A stretch of 64,000 nucleotides of DNA from Halorubrum sodomense (GTDB taxonomy: Archaea > Halobacteriota > Halobacteria > Halobacteriales > Haloferacaceae), in the NCBI RefSeq assembly GCF_900111935.1, contig NZ_FOYN01000001.1:1-64000 (forward strand), given 5' to 3'. The position numbers and the translations under genes were made by a program. Shown one piece after another: positions 26,466 to 34,535 of this stretch (positions within the stretch are counted from its first letter, which is position 1; each line of letters begins with the position of its first letter). The notes beneath the pieces are model-generated. The model was not told where the DNA came from. It saw only the letters and a list, made by a program, of their open reading frames with translations, and did no database searches.

Positions 26466-26565
26466 CGCCGGGTCAGACTTCGGCGGGAAACGCCGGGTCA
26501 GACTTCGGCGGGAAACGCCGGGTCAGACTTCGACGGGAAACGCCGGGTCAGACTTCGACGGGAAA
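26466..26565. repeat. Four tandem copies of a 25-bp unit
   Basis: Units start at 26466, 26491, 26516 and 26541. Each opens ACGCCGGGTCAGACTTCG and ends GGGAA, with a G/A difference at position 19 between the first two and last two units. The array begins at the stop codon of the DUF35 gene and lies between the convergent DUF35 and TetR genes. There are no spacers, so it is not a CRISPR. The unit contains GCCGGG and is G/C-skewed. Confidence 0.9.
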
Positions 26566-26592
26566 CGCCGGCGGAAAAAGGCGACCCCTCGG

Positions 26593-27324
26593 CTACTCCG
26601 TCCGTTCCAGCGACTCGAAGATGAACTCGTCCATCGCCTTCCGGGCCTCCTCGGGCGCGTCCTCGTGACCGAGCGAGATCCGGCGCCCGCGCGCGGCGTG
26701 GATGACGTCGGTCACCAGCTGGCCCATCCGCTCCGCGTCGACGTCGCGGAAGACGCCCTCCTCGATCCCCTCCTCGACGACCTCGACGATGCTGCCGCGG
26801 ATGCGCTCGTAGTGCTCGTTGAACACCTCGCGGTGGTCGCCGTCGTTTTGCGCCTGCGTGTACAGCTCGTGGTACACCTTCATCCGGTCCCAGTGGCTAA
26901 ACTCCTCGAACTCGGGGCCGAACAGGCACTGGTCGACGCGGGCGCGGAGCTCGGTCCGCGGGTCCGCGTCCCCGTCGACGACCACGCTCCCCTCGTACTG
27001 GTCGATGATGTGTTCGAGGAACGAGGACATCAGGTCGTACTTCCCGTCGAAGTGATAGTGGATCACCTGCCGCGTGAGGTCCATCTCCTCCCCGATGTCG
27101 CGCATCCGGAGGTCCTTGTACCCGTGCTTGCTCAGCGCGCGGAACGTCGCCTCCATGATGACCTCCTTCGTGTCCTTCGAGGACACCGTCTCCCCGCCGG
27201 ACTCGTCGGCGGGGTCCTCTGCGGGAGGGCTCCCCTCGGAGGGCCGCTCCCGGGAGGCGTCGTCGCCGCCGTCGGTCGGGGACTCGACGGATTCGCCCGC
27301 CGATCCGCCCTGTGATTCGCTCAT
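26593..27324 (-). CDS. TetR/AcrR-family transcriptional regulator
   Basis: A 243-residue regulator. After about 48 acidic, low-complexity residues comes the TetR DNA-binding domain (54-98) with MRDIGEEMDLTRQVIHYHFDGKYDL, whose tail is the classic helix 3-4 signature. The remainder is a helical ligand-binding domain. The ATG at 27324 is preferred over GTG at 27330. It is divergent from the amidohydrolase gene. The palindrome at 27373-27388 between them is the likely operator and recurs upstream of the CoA-transferase and BNR/TatD genes. It is probably an acyl-CoA- or substrate-responsive repressor of the whole block. Confidence 0.9.
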   Translation of the reverse strand: MSESQGGSAGESVESPTDGGDDASRERPSEGSPPAEDPADESGGETVSSKDTKEVIMEATFRALSKHGYKDLRMRDIGEEMDLTRQVIHYHFDGKYDLMSSFLEHIIDQYEGSVVVDGDADPRTELRARVDQCLFGPEFEEFSHWDRMKVYHELYTQAQNDGDHREVFNEHYERIRGSIVEVVEEGIEEGVFRDVDAERMGQLVTDVIHAARGRRISLGHEDAPEEARKAMDEFIFESLERTE

Positions 27325-27372
27325 ACCCACACTCTACGGGTGAGGTACATAATACGATTGGCTCTCACTGCG

Positions 27373-27388
27373 TTTACCGTCCGGTAAA
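27373..27388. promoter_or_regulatory. TetR-type operator, regulator/amidohydrolase intergenic
   Basis: TTTACCGTCCGGTAAA, a palindrome with 7-bp arms around TC. A degenerate second site, TTAACCTCTTGGTCAA (27392-27407), follows and overlaps the TATA-like TTTTAAC of the amidohydrolase promoter, 25-32 bases before its ATG. Confidence 0.8.
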
Positions 27389-27422
27389 GTTTTAACCTCT
27401 TGGTCAAACCCTATTATCGAAC

Positions 27423-28778
27423 ATGACACAGACGATCGTTCGAAACGGGACCGTGGTCTCGCTCGACCCGGACGTGGGGGAGTTCGAGGAGGCCGACGTC
27501 CTGATCGAGGACGGCGAAATCGTCGAGGTAGGCACCGGACTTGCGGCGTCGAACGCGGAGGAGATCGACGCTTCCGGGAAGATCGTCGTCCCCGGCTTCG
27601 TCGACTCGCACATCCACCTCGCGCAGACGCAGGTACGCGGTATCGCCGGCGACTGGTCGCTCATGGGCGAGTACTTCGACCATATGCTCGGTAACATCAC
27701 CGGGCTCTATCAGCCCGAGGACATGTACCTCGGCGGTCTCTACGGCGCCTTCGAGAAGCTCTACACCGGGACGACGACGGCGCTCGACTGGTCGTACCCC
27801 AACACGCTCGAACACGGCGAACGCGCCGTCGACGCGCTGAAGGACACCGGACTGCGCGCGGTGTACACCTACGGTCCGCCGGGCGACGACGCGGCGAAGT
27901 GGTGGTACGAGAGCGACGTGGGCCTCCCCGAGGAGAACATCCGTAGCCTCCACGAGGAGAAGATCCGCGACGACGACCTGCTCACCCTCGCGCTCGGGCT
28001 CCGCGGCCCCGACTTCTGCGTCCCCGAGACCGCTCGCGCGGACCTGGAGCTGGCGCGCGACCTCGGCGTCCTCTCGACGATCCACATGGGCGCCGCGCTG
28101 TGGCCGTCCTCCGAGTACGGCGACGACTACCAGGGCTTCGGCGCCATCGAGGACATGCTCGGCCCCGACGTCAACGTCGCCCACGGGAACCACTTCACCC
28201 AGGAGGACATCGACCACGCCGTCGAGCAGGGGGTCTCCTTCTCGTCGACGCCGGAGGTCGAGATGCAGATGGGCCACGGCATCCCCGTCACCGGAAAGGT
28301 GCTCGAGGCCGGCGGCCGCCCGGCGTGGGGCGTCGACGTCTGCTCGAACGTCAGCGGCGACATGGGGAGCCAGATGCGCATCGGGATGCAGCTCCAGCGC
28401 ATGTTCGACAACCAGGCGGTGTTAGAGGGCGACGAGGAGGTCACCGAGGTGAGCATCTCCGCGCGCGATACCCTCGAAATGGCCACCATCGAGGGCGCGA
28501 AGGCGCTCGGCCTCGACGACGAGATCGGGACGATCACGCCCGGCAAGCGCGCCGACCTCGTCCTGTTCGACGCCGACGACTTCATGACCGCCCCCAGCCA
28601 CAACCCGGTCCAGACCGTCGTGTTCCAGACCGATCCCTCGCACATCGACACCGTCCTCGTCGACGGCGAGGTCGTCAAGCGCGACGGCGAGCTGACGAAC
28701 CCGAAGGTCGACGAGGAGTTCGACCGGTTCGTCGCCTCCGGCGAGCGCCTCCTCGACGAGGCCGGGATCGACCTGTAA
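27423..28778 (+). CDS. Amidohydrolase (deaminase/chlorohydrolase-like)
   Basis: A 451-residue metal-dependent hydrolase of the cyclic amidohydrolase superfamily, nearest in layout to TrzN/AtzA/SsnA and cytosine or guanine deaminases. Metal ligands: His63 and His65 in GFVDSHIHLAQT, a histidine in STIHMG, one in VAHGNH, and Asp in AWGVDVCSN. The C-terminus closes the beta sandwich (GTITPGKRADLVLFD). The mononuclear set predicts deamination or hydrolytic removal of a ring substituent; the substrate is unknown. The promoter has a TATA about 30 bases before the ATG (leaderless) and the TetR operator just upstream. The FAH gene follows 61 bp on. Confidence 0.92.
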   Translation: MTQTIVRNGTVVSLDPDVGEFEEADVLIEDGEIVEVGTGLAASNAEEIDASGKIVVPGFVDSHIHLAQTQVRGIAGDWSLMGEYFDHMLGNITGLYQPEDMYLGGLYGAFEKLYTGTTTALDWSYPNTLEHGERAVDALKDTGLRAVYTYGPPGDDAAKWWYESDVGLPEENIRSLHEEKIRDDDLLTLALGLRGPDFCVPETARADLELARDLGVLSTIHMGAALWPSSEYGDDYQGFGAIEDMLGPDVNVAHGNHFTQEDIDHAVEQGVSFSSTPEVEMQMGHGIPVTGKVLEAGGRPAWGVDVCSNVSGDMGSQMRIGMQLQRMFDNQAVLEGDEEVTEVSISARDTLEMATIEGAKALGLDDEIGTITPGKRADLVLFDADDFMTAPSHNPVQTVVFQTDPSHIDTVLVDGEVVKRDGELTNPKVDEEFDRFVASGERLLDEAGIDL

Positions 28779-28839
28779 CACCGGCCGACGCGCCCGCTTC
28801 ACCGACCGAACTAACCTCTCGACTCACTACTCACCTCAC

Positions 28840-29724
28840 ATGCGAATCGGACAATACCGAACGACGGACGAACAGACACCGTGGCCCGGCGTCGCGACCG
28901 ACGACGGCGTCGTCGACCTCGCCGAGGCCGGCGCCGCCGCCGGCGTCCACGTGCCCGACCGAACCAGCGACCTCCTCGCCGACTGGGAGTGGCGCCGCAA
29001 GGCCGACCTCGCGGTCGAACACGCCGCGGAGACGGGCGTCGGCGTCCGCGACCCTACCGACCTCGAGCGCGCCGCCCCCGTCGACGACCCGCGGAAGGTC
29101 GTCTGCGTCGGACTGAACTACCGCGACCACGCCGAGGAGGGCGACAACGAGATCCCGGACGAGCCCGTCCTCTTCTCGAAGTTCCCCACCTCGGTCGTCG
29201 GCCCAGACGACGCGGTCCGATGGGACCCCGAGTACACCGAGAAGGTGGACTACGAGGCCGAGCTCGTCGCCGTCATCGGCGAGCGCGCCCGCCGCGTCGA
29301 CCCCGAGGACGCCCTCGACCACGTCGCCGGCTTCACCGTCGGCAACGACGTCTCCGCGCGCGACCTCCAGCACGGCGACGGCCAGTGGGTCCGCGGGAAG
29401 AGCCTCGACACCTTCGCCCCGACCGGCCCCGACCTCGTCACGACCGACGAGATCGACGACCCGCACGACCTCGAGATATTCGCCGAGGTCAACGGCGAAC
29501 GGCTTCAGGAGTCGTCGACCGAGAACCTGATCTTCGGCGTCGACGAGCTGATAGCCTTCTGTAGCCGGGCGTTCACGCTCGAACCCGGCGACCTGGTGTT
29601 CACCGGCACGCCCCCCGGCGTCGGCGTCTACCGCGACCCCCCGGTGCTGCTCGGCGACGGCGATTCGGTCACTATCGGCGTCGAGGGCGTCGGCGAACTC
29701 ACGAACGAGTTCGAGACGGAGTAG
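28840..29724 (+). CDS. Fumarylacetoacetate hydrolase (FAH)-family protein
   Basis: A 294-residue FAH-superfamily enzyme. The N-terminal about 70 residues are a small domain. The catalytic domain begins DPRKVVCVGLNYRDHAEE, carries the acidic metal ligands in KVDYEAELVAVIG and NDVSARDLQ, and ends with FTGTPPGVG. Family members cleave C-C bonds of acylpyruvates or decarboxylate oxo-acids (catechol meta-cleavage, ureidoglycolate-like reactions). With the amidohydrolase and CoA enzymes it suggests breakdown of a ring-derived dicarbonyl. It probably shares the amidohydrolase transcript. Confidence 0.92.
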   Translation: MRIGQYRTTDEQTPWPGVATDDGVVDLAEAGAAAGVHVPDRTSDLLADWEWRRKADLAVEHAAETGVGVRDPTDLERAAPVDDPRKVVCVGLNYRDHAEEGDNEIPDEPVLFSKFPTSVVGPDDAVRWDPEYTEKVDYEAELVAVIGERARRVDPEDALDHVAGFTVGNDVSARDLQHGDGQWVRGKSLDTFAPTGPDLVTTDEIDDPHDLEIFAEVNGERLQESSTENLIFGVDELIAFCSRAFTLEPGDLVFTGTPPGVGVYRDPPVLLGDGDSVTIGVEGVGELTNEFETE

Positions 29725-29950
29725 GACCGCCCTGTTGTCGAATATTTATAAGAGATTACCAGCGTCGCGACTTCCGTTGAAATACTACACTCTAGACGCA
29801 TTCTCGCCGGAAACGGTTGGTCACCAAACGCTGATTTTTGATCCAGTGCGGGAGTACGTGTAGTACGTCGTGAGTGGGATCATTTATAAACCAGAGTGCG
29901 GTATTGCTGTCGGCTGTTTATAAATGACTAACGCTGCTGAGATGGCGGTC

Positions 29951-30211
29951 TCCAAAGCCCCAGTCGCGACGGCTCGCGCGCCTTGCTGCGCTCCTCAGTC
30001 GCTCGTTTCACTCGCTCCTTGCGGTGCTTGCTGCGGCGTGCTTCGCCCTCGCGACTGTCCCTTTGAGTCCCGGCCCGCACCGCTCAGTACCGCAGCCTCA
30101 CGCCTCCCCAGCCTCGCGGTTCGCGCTCTCCGAGCGCTCACCGCGTCCCTCGCGGGCTGGCTCGCGGCCTCCGCTTCGCTCCGGCCGCTCGCAGGCGCGC
30201 CACCGCCGGCT
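29951..30211 (+). repeat. Dispersed GC-rich repeat, copy 3
   Basis: Opens TCCAAAGCCCCAGTCGCGAC, has CTCCTCAGTCGCTCGTTTC, GTGCTTCGCCCTCGCGAC, CCCTTTGAGTCCCGGCCCG, CCTCACGCCTCCCCAGCCTC and closes CTTCGCTCCGGCCGCTCGCAG. About 260 bp. The same order of blocks is found in copies 2 and 4. It lies just before the MNT/HEPN pair. Confidence 0.82.
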
Positions 30212-30432
30212 ATTTCTAAGTGTTTGTCGCCGCCGATAGCGTCTTTTTAAATATCGAATCGCTGCTACCGATCTGCGATACCCACTCCCGTTCTCGCTCG
30301 TCGCTGTGTTCGTACAGACCGGAACGACTCGCAATATACCACTTTTTGAGGATAATATGCCTGAAAAATCGGACTCTAACCGTGGCAGTCCGTCCTAATC
30401 GACTCATTTCATCGGCAGAGTTTTCAGACCGT

Positions 30433-30445
30433 TTCTTAATAAGAA
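30433..30445. promoter_or_regulatory. Palindrome at the MNT/HEPN promoter
   Basis: TTCTTAATAAGAA, perfect 6+1+6, ending four bases before the ATG at 30450. Its half TAATAAGAA repeats inside the gene start (30455-30463), 18 bp away. It is a likely operator for the winged-helix domain of the encoded protein. Confidence 0.55.
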
Positions 30446-30449
30446 TAGT

Positions 30450-31115
30450 ATGCCTAATAAGAAAGAGACAATCTCGATCGAACTGCGATATCCGTTTCCG
30501 GAGGATCGGGTGTTTCGATACCAAGCGATGGAGGACGTTCTTGCGGTCCTCATCGATCAGCCGTACGCGGCGTACTCGATGAGCGAACTCGCGAGTCTCA
30601 CGGGAGCGAATCAGGGGACGATCTCGAAGGCGGTGAAGCTGCTTTCCGAGCTTGATGTCGTCGAAACGGCACAGGACGGTCGGACCCGGCAGGTCCGGAT
30701 CAACCGCGAGCGGCTCACGAAACCGGATCCGATTCTCTCGATCCCGCAGAGCGAGTTTCACCACCCGGTCCGGGCCTTCCTCCAACGAGCTCAAGAGGAG
30801 CTGGACGAGGTAGTCGGTGTCGTCCTATTCGGCAGCGTCGCTCGGGGGGAAGCGGATAGGACCAGCGACATCGACCTACTGGTGGTCGTCGACGGGGACC
30901 GAACGGCCGCTCGTCGGACCATCCAGTCGATCGTCAGCGACCTCGAGGACCGACGGTTCGAAGGGAACCGCTACACCTACCAGCCGCTCGTCGAATCGAC
31001 GGACAGCGTCAGCCGAATCGGCGACGAGCTCCGTCCCCAGTTCGACGACGGCATCACGTTGGTCGATTCCGACCGCCTCTCAGAGCTCCGAACTGAGGTG
31101 TACAGCGATGAATGA
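30450..31115 (+). CDS. MNT-type nucleotidyltransferase antitoxin with N-terminal winged helix
   Basis: A 221-residue protein. Residues about 28-90 form a winged helix (YSMSELASLTGANQGTISKAVKLL). Residues about 105-215 form a minimal nucleotidyltransferase domain with FGSVARGEADRTSDIDLLV: GS at 128-129 and the two Asp ligands of SDID (139-142). In MNT-HEPN systems the MNT protein AMPylates and silences the HEPN toxin; here it overlaps the HEPN gene by 8 bp. The DNA-binding domain suggests self-repression through the palindrome at 30433-30445. Codon use and AT-rich flanks suggest a mobile defence cassette. Confidence 0.85.
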   Translation: MPNKKETISIELRYPFPEDRVFRYQAMEDVLAVLIDQPYAAYSMSELASLTGANQGTISKAVKLLSELDVVETAQDGRTRQVRINRERLTKPDPILSIPQSEFHHPVRAFLQRAQEELDEVVGVVLFGSVARGEADRTSDIDLLVVVDGDRTAARRTIQSIVSDLEDRRFEGNRYTYQPLVESTDSVSRIGDELRPQFDDGITLVDSDRLSELRTEVYSDE

Positions 31116-31596
31116 CGATATCCGGGATCGATTGGCGGAGGCCGAGCGGAGCTTCGAGGGCAGTCCCGGAACGATCGAAGAGGGTCTGGACGTCGACGAC
31201 GCGGAGCTGGTCCAACTTCGCCGTGCCTGCCGGCTGTTGGAGGTCGGATCGAACCTCCTCGACCGAGGGTACTACACGGTCGTAATCGAGTCGGCGTTCG
31301 TCGCCATCGAGCGCACGATTCAGTTCCGGCTGATCCACGACGGAGCGATGTCGCCCTCGGAGGTCATCAGCAGCCACCGGCGGCTCTACCAACGCGGGGC
31401 CGAGATCGGTCTCTACGACGACGCCTTCGGGGACGACCTCGCCGAGCTGTGGAACCGGAACCGAACGGAGACCTACTACAGGCTTGGAATAGCAACGAAG
31501 GAACAGGCCGAGGCAATGTCCGGGCTGGCCGGGGGTATCCACCGACACCTCGTCGACGTGACTCGGGTGTCACACGAGTGTCTCTGTCGGGGGTAG
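31108..31596 (+). CDS. HEPN-domain protein, probable toxin of the MNT/HEPN pair
   Basis: A 162-residue helical protein with the HEPN shape (LRRACRLLEVGSNLLDRGYYTVVIESAFVAIERTIQFRL). The RX4HxY signature of RNase-active HEPN toxins is replaced by RNRTETYY (117-124): Arg117 is present, Thr122 stands where His is expected, and Tyr124 occupies the AMPylation position. The RNase activity may thus be altered or lost while the modification target is kept. The ATG at 31108 overlaps the antitoxin stop. It is followed by about 160 bp without a gene. Confidence 0.8.
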   Translation: MNDDIRDRLAEAERSFEGSPGTIEEGLDVDDAELVQLRRACRLLEVGSNLLDRGYYTVVIESAFVAIERTIQFRLIHDGAMSPSEVISSHRRLYQRGAEIGLYDDAFGDDLAELWNRNRTETYYRLGIATKEQAEAMSGLAGGIHRHLVDVTRVSHECLCRG

Positions 31597-31756
31597 CTCC
31601 CTCGAACCGCAGTCCTCGTCGCTCTCTTCGTTCGCGACCCGCTCGCACGGTCGTCTCACGGCCGGCTCCCGGGCACACACGGAGGCGTGTCGCGCCTCTT
31701 AAAGACGACTCAGAGCCGCCGGCGATGCCACCATACCGTGAACTCATTTAAATAGC

Positions 31757-32764
31757 CTACTCCGCCAGCCCGAACACGTCTCGCGGGTTCTCGTACACGA
31801 CGGTCCGGATGTCGTCGACGTCGATGCCGTACCGGTACAGCTCGAACATCGCGCGCTTCACCGCGTACGGGTCCGTGCGCAGCACGTTCGCGGTGTCGGT
31901 GTCGATCATGACCCGCTCGGAGCCGTACTCGTCGATGGCGTTCGCCACGTCGGCGGCGTCGACGCCGACCAGCCACGAGTGGCCGATGGTGTAGCTCAGG
32001 TAGCAGTCCGTCTCGGTCATCAGGTACTCCGTGTTGTTCGCGTCCGCGTGCGAGGCGACCACGCGCTCCTCGTCGAGGCCGGCGTCCGCGGCCGCCTCGA
32101 CGTCCCGCTTTACCGCCTCCAGGGCCGGGTTCTCGCCGTCGAGGACCGGCTCGGTACCGAGCCCGGTGTTCTTCTCGTACCCCGGCGTCACGCCGAGGTC
32201 GTCGCGGTACTCCCGCTTCGCGTCGGGCGTCGTGTTCGGCGTGTGGAGCAGGACGGGGAGGTCGTGGTCGGCGGCCAGCTCCATCTGCGCCCCGACGACC
32301 GCCTGCTGCTCGTCGACGTCCCAGCGCTCGACGTGCTGGCTCGGGACGACGCCGGTCTCTCCGACTGCGACGACCTCGTCGAGCGCGCAGTAGTCGTCCA
32401 TCGCGGCCAGCAGCTCGTCGGGGTTCTCGATCCGGACGCCGGTGTGGACGCCGAGCCCCAGCTTCGCCTCGAAGAAGTGGTTGCGCTCGATCGCCCGCCG
32501 GCGGTTGATCGCGTCGTCCCAGAGGAAGCGGATGTCGCTCGCCTCCACGGGCTTGTAGGGGGTCCAGTGGTACCCCGACGACACCATCACCATCGACCGG
32601 CAGCCCGAGAGGGCGTACCGCTCGCGGTCCTCCCACGAGAGCGTGTGCGCGTGGTTGTGCGGGTCGATCCACGGAATGTTCAGCAGTTCGGTCGGGAGGT
32701 CCGGGTCCGAGCCGTCGAGGAACGCGGCGTCCGTCGGGCGAACGGTGGCGTGTGGCGCGGTCAT
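31757..32764 (-). CDS. TatD-like metal-dependent hydrolase
   Basis: A 335-residue amidohydrolase-fold protein of the TatD/phosphotriesterase-like group. His36 and His38 are in IDPHNHAHTL, Glu in VVAVGETGVV, histidines in LPVLLHTPNT and VVASHADANN, and Asp in VMIDTDTANV. It could hydrolyse a lactone, an amide or a phosphoester; a DNase role is less likely given the pathway neighbours. It is divergent from the BNR gene across a TetR-type operator and probably belongs to the same regulon. The preceding gap 31597-31756 holds no gene. Confidence 0.87.
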   Translation of the reverse strand: MTAPHATVRPTDAAFLDGSDPDLPTELLNIPWIDPHNHAHTLSWEDRERYALSGCRSMVMVSSGYHWTPYKPVEASDIRFLWDDAINRRRAIERNHFFEAKLGLGVHTGVRIENPDELLAAMDDYCALDEVVAVGETGVVPSQHVERWDVDEQQAVVGAQMELAADHDLPVLLHTPNTTPDAKREYRDDLGVTPGYEKNTGLGTEPVLDGENPALEAVKRDVEAAADAGLDEERVVASHADANNTEYLMTETDCYLSYTIGHSWLVGVDAADVANAIDEYGSERVMIDTDTANVLRTDPYAVKRAMFELYRYGIDVDDIRTVVYENPRDVFGLAE

Positions 32765-32796
32765 GCCTCCACCGTCGTCCCCCGGCCACTTAGCGT

Positions 32797-32812
32797 TTTA
32801 CAGATTGGTAAA
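32797..32812. promoter_or_regulatory. TetR-type operator, TatD/BNR intergenic
   Basis: TTTACAGATTGGTAAA, matching TTTACCnnnnGGTAAA at all but one arm position. It lies between divergent promoters and directly abuts the TATA-like ACTTTATT (32813-32820) about 28 bases before the ATG at 32844. Confidence 0.72.
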
Positions 32813-32843
32813 ACTTTATTATGCGTCCGACTGACTTCCGAAT

Positions 32844-33905
32844 ATGACACTGTTGATCGGGACAGACTCGGGGCTGTACCGAACGGACGACGTCCCCTTC
32901 GAGCGCGACGAGCTCGACCCCGTCCTCGACTGCGGGGTCGTCACCGCGGTGAAGTCGTGGGACCACACCGAGGGCGTGTTCGTCGCCTCCTCGACGGGCG
33001 CGTACCGCTCGCTCGACGGCGGGGAGACGTGGACCGACCTGGAGGTCCCCCTCGGCGACCGCTTCTGGCACGCCGGACAGAGCGAGGTGTGGTCGATCCT
33101 CGCGACCGCGGACGGCGCGCTGTACGCCGGCACGAACGACCCCTACGTCTTCCGCTCGGTCGACGGCGGCGAGACGTGGACCGAGCAGAAGGGGTTCCGC
33201 GAGCTCCCCTCCCGCGGCCACTGGGAGTCGCCGATCGACCCGCACTACGCCCGGCTCCGCGCGCTGGAGGCGGTCCCCGGCCGCCCGGAGCACCTGATCG
33301 CCGGGGTCGAAGCGGGCGGGATCCACGTCAGCCGCGACGGCGGCCGCACGTGGTCCGACCACCGGGACGCCATCGTCGACGACGTCCACCAGGTTCTCCC
33401 CATCTCGGAGGACGTCTGGCTGGCGGCGACCGGCTACCTCGACCACGACTTAGAGAACCTCGGCCTCGGCCACGCGGTCGGCGAGGGCGGGCTGTGGCGG
33501 ACGACCGACGCGGGCGAGTCGTGGGACCGGCTCGACGTCGGCAGCGACTTCTCGTACATCCGCCGGGTGTTCGTCCACGACGGTCGGGTGATCTTCTGCG
33601 GCGGCGAGGAGGCGCCCCCGGCGTGGGTGAACGACGACCACGAGGTCGCGCTGTTCGAGTCGACGAACTTCGGCCGCGACTTCGAGCGCGTCGACTTCCC
33701 CGGCGAGCCCCACGAGATAATCGAGACGTGGGCGGTCCACGACGGCGACGTGGTCTGCGGCTCCGGCCTCTTCGACGTGCCCGACGAGCGCGACGACGTG
33801 GCGGGCCGGATCATGCGGCGTCTCGACAGCGAGGGCGACGAGGGGCCGACCTACGAGACGGTCGGTCGCGTCGACGCGAACGTCAGCCGGATCGAGGTGG
33901 TCTGA
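32844..33905 (+). CDS. BNR/sortilin-like beta-propeller protein
   Basis: A 353-residue predicted beta-propeller with at least four Asp-box (BNR) repeats: SLDGGETW, SVDGGETW, SRDGGRTW and TTDAGESW, spaced by 50-100 residues. No signal peptide is visible (MTLLIGTDSGLYRTDD), so it is cytosolic. Asp-box propellers occur in sialidases, photosystem assembly factors and lyase-like enzymes; none is clearly matched. It is the first gene of an operon with the DoxX-like gene, under the third TetR-type operator. It may be a binding or isomerase protein for the pathway substrate. Confidence 0.85.
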   Translation: MTLLIGTDSGLYRTDDVPFERDELDPVLDCGVVTAVKSWDHTEGVFVASSTGAYRSLDGGETWTDLEVPLGDRFWHAGQSEVWSILATADGALYAGTNDPYVFRSVDGGETWTEQKGFRELPSRGHWESPIDPHYARLRALEAVPGRPEHLIAGVEAGGIHVSRDGGRTWSDHRDAIVDDVHQVLPISEDVWLAATGYLDHDLENLGLGHAVGEGGLWRTTDAGESWDRLDVGSDFSYIRRVFVHDGRVIFCGGEEAPPAWVNDDHEVALFESTNFGRDFERVDFPGEPHEIIETWAVHDGDVVCGSGLFDVPDERDDVAGRIMRRLDSEGDEGPTYETVGRVDANVSRIEVV

Positions 33906-34349
33906 ATGGCGGACGAAGCGGAATCGCCGGCCGGACCCGACGACGCCGACCGCGACGCGCCGTCGCTGCTCGGCCGCTCGCTGTACGGCGGCGTCCTCGC
34001 GTACATGGCCGTCGACGGCTTCAAGAACAACGACAAGCGGGTCTCGGTCGCCGAGGAGAAGGGCGTCCCGATGCCGGACGTCCTCGTCCCGTTCGTCACC
34101 GGGATGCTGCTGGTCGCCAACCTCGGGATCGTCCTCTGGCGCCTCCCGCGGGCGGCCGCGGGCGCGCTCGTCGTCTTCTTCCTCGGGACGACGCCCGCCA
34201 TCCACGACTTCTGGACGATGGAGGGGAAAGAGCGCCACGGCAACAAGATCAACTTCCTGAAGAACCTCGCGCTTCTCGGCGGGGCTATCGTCTTCCTCGA
34301 CGCCGCGAGCGAGAGCGACGAGGGAGTCCGAGAGGGCGACGGGGAGTAG
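33906..34349 (+). CDS. DoxX-like membrane protein
   Basis: A 147-residue membrane protein directly after the BNR gene (TGA then ATG with no gap). An acidic cytosolic N-terminus is followed by about four hydrophobic segments, with conserved YGGVLAYMAVDGFKN, VPFVTGMLLVANLG, VVFFLGTTPAIHDFW and INFLKNLALLGGAIVF. This layout is that of the DoxX family, whose members serve as quinone-linked or accessory subunits. It may donate electrons or anchor the pathway to the membrane; this is inference. Confidence 0.8.
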   Translation: MADEAESPAGPDDADRDAPSLLGRSLYGGVLAYMAVDGFKNNDKRVSVAEEKGVPMPDVLVPFVTGMLLVANLGIVLWRLPRAAAGALVVFFLGTTPAIHDFWTMEGKERHGNKINFLKNLALLGGAIVFLDAASESDEGVREGDGE

Positions 34350-34535
34350 TCCCGGTCCCCGAATTTCCGGTTCCTCCGGCGCCGACGCTCCGGATCGGAG
34401 ATGTCTGACGCAGTTCTTAAGTGAGAGCGGCGAGGAGCCTACCGTAATTCCCCGAACGGGCGTCGAGCGCTCGGATCGAACGGCGCCGCGAAACGACCGC
34501 GGTGTTCGGGAAAACCACACGGATTGGAGGTCAGG

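Larger units (their letters stand above)
29725..30449. other. Long intergenic region with repeat copy 3
   Basis: No credible gene. 29740-29930 is AT-richer with several TATA-like ATTTATAA motifs (near 29747, 29883, 29918). 29951-30211 is the dispersed repeat. 30230-30449 is AT-rich again, leading to the promoter of the nucleotidyltransferase gene. The composition suggests an insertion-prone site. Confidence 0.7.

Noticed and set aside
26466-26565. CRISPR array
   Set aside because: The repeats adjoin without spacers and no cas gene is present. It is a simple tandem repeat.
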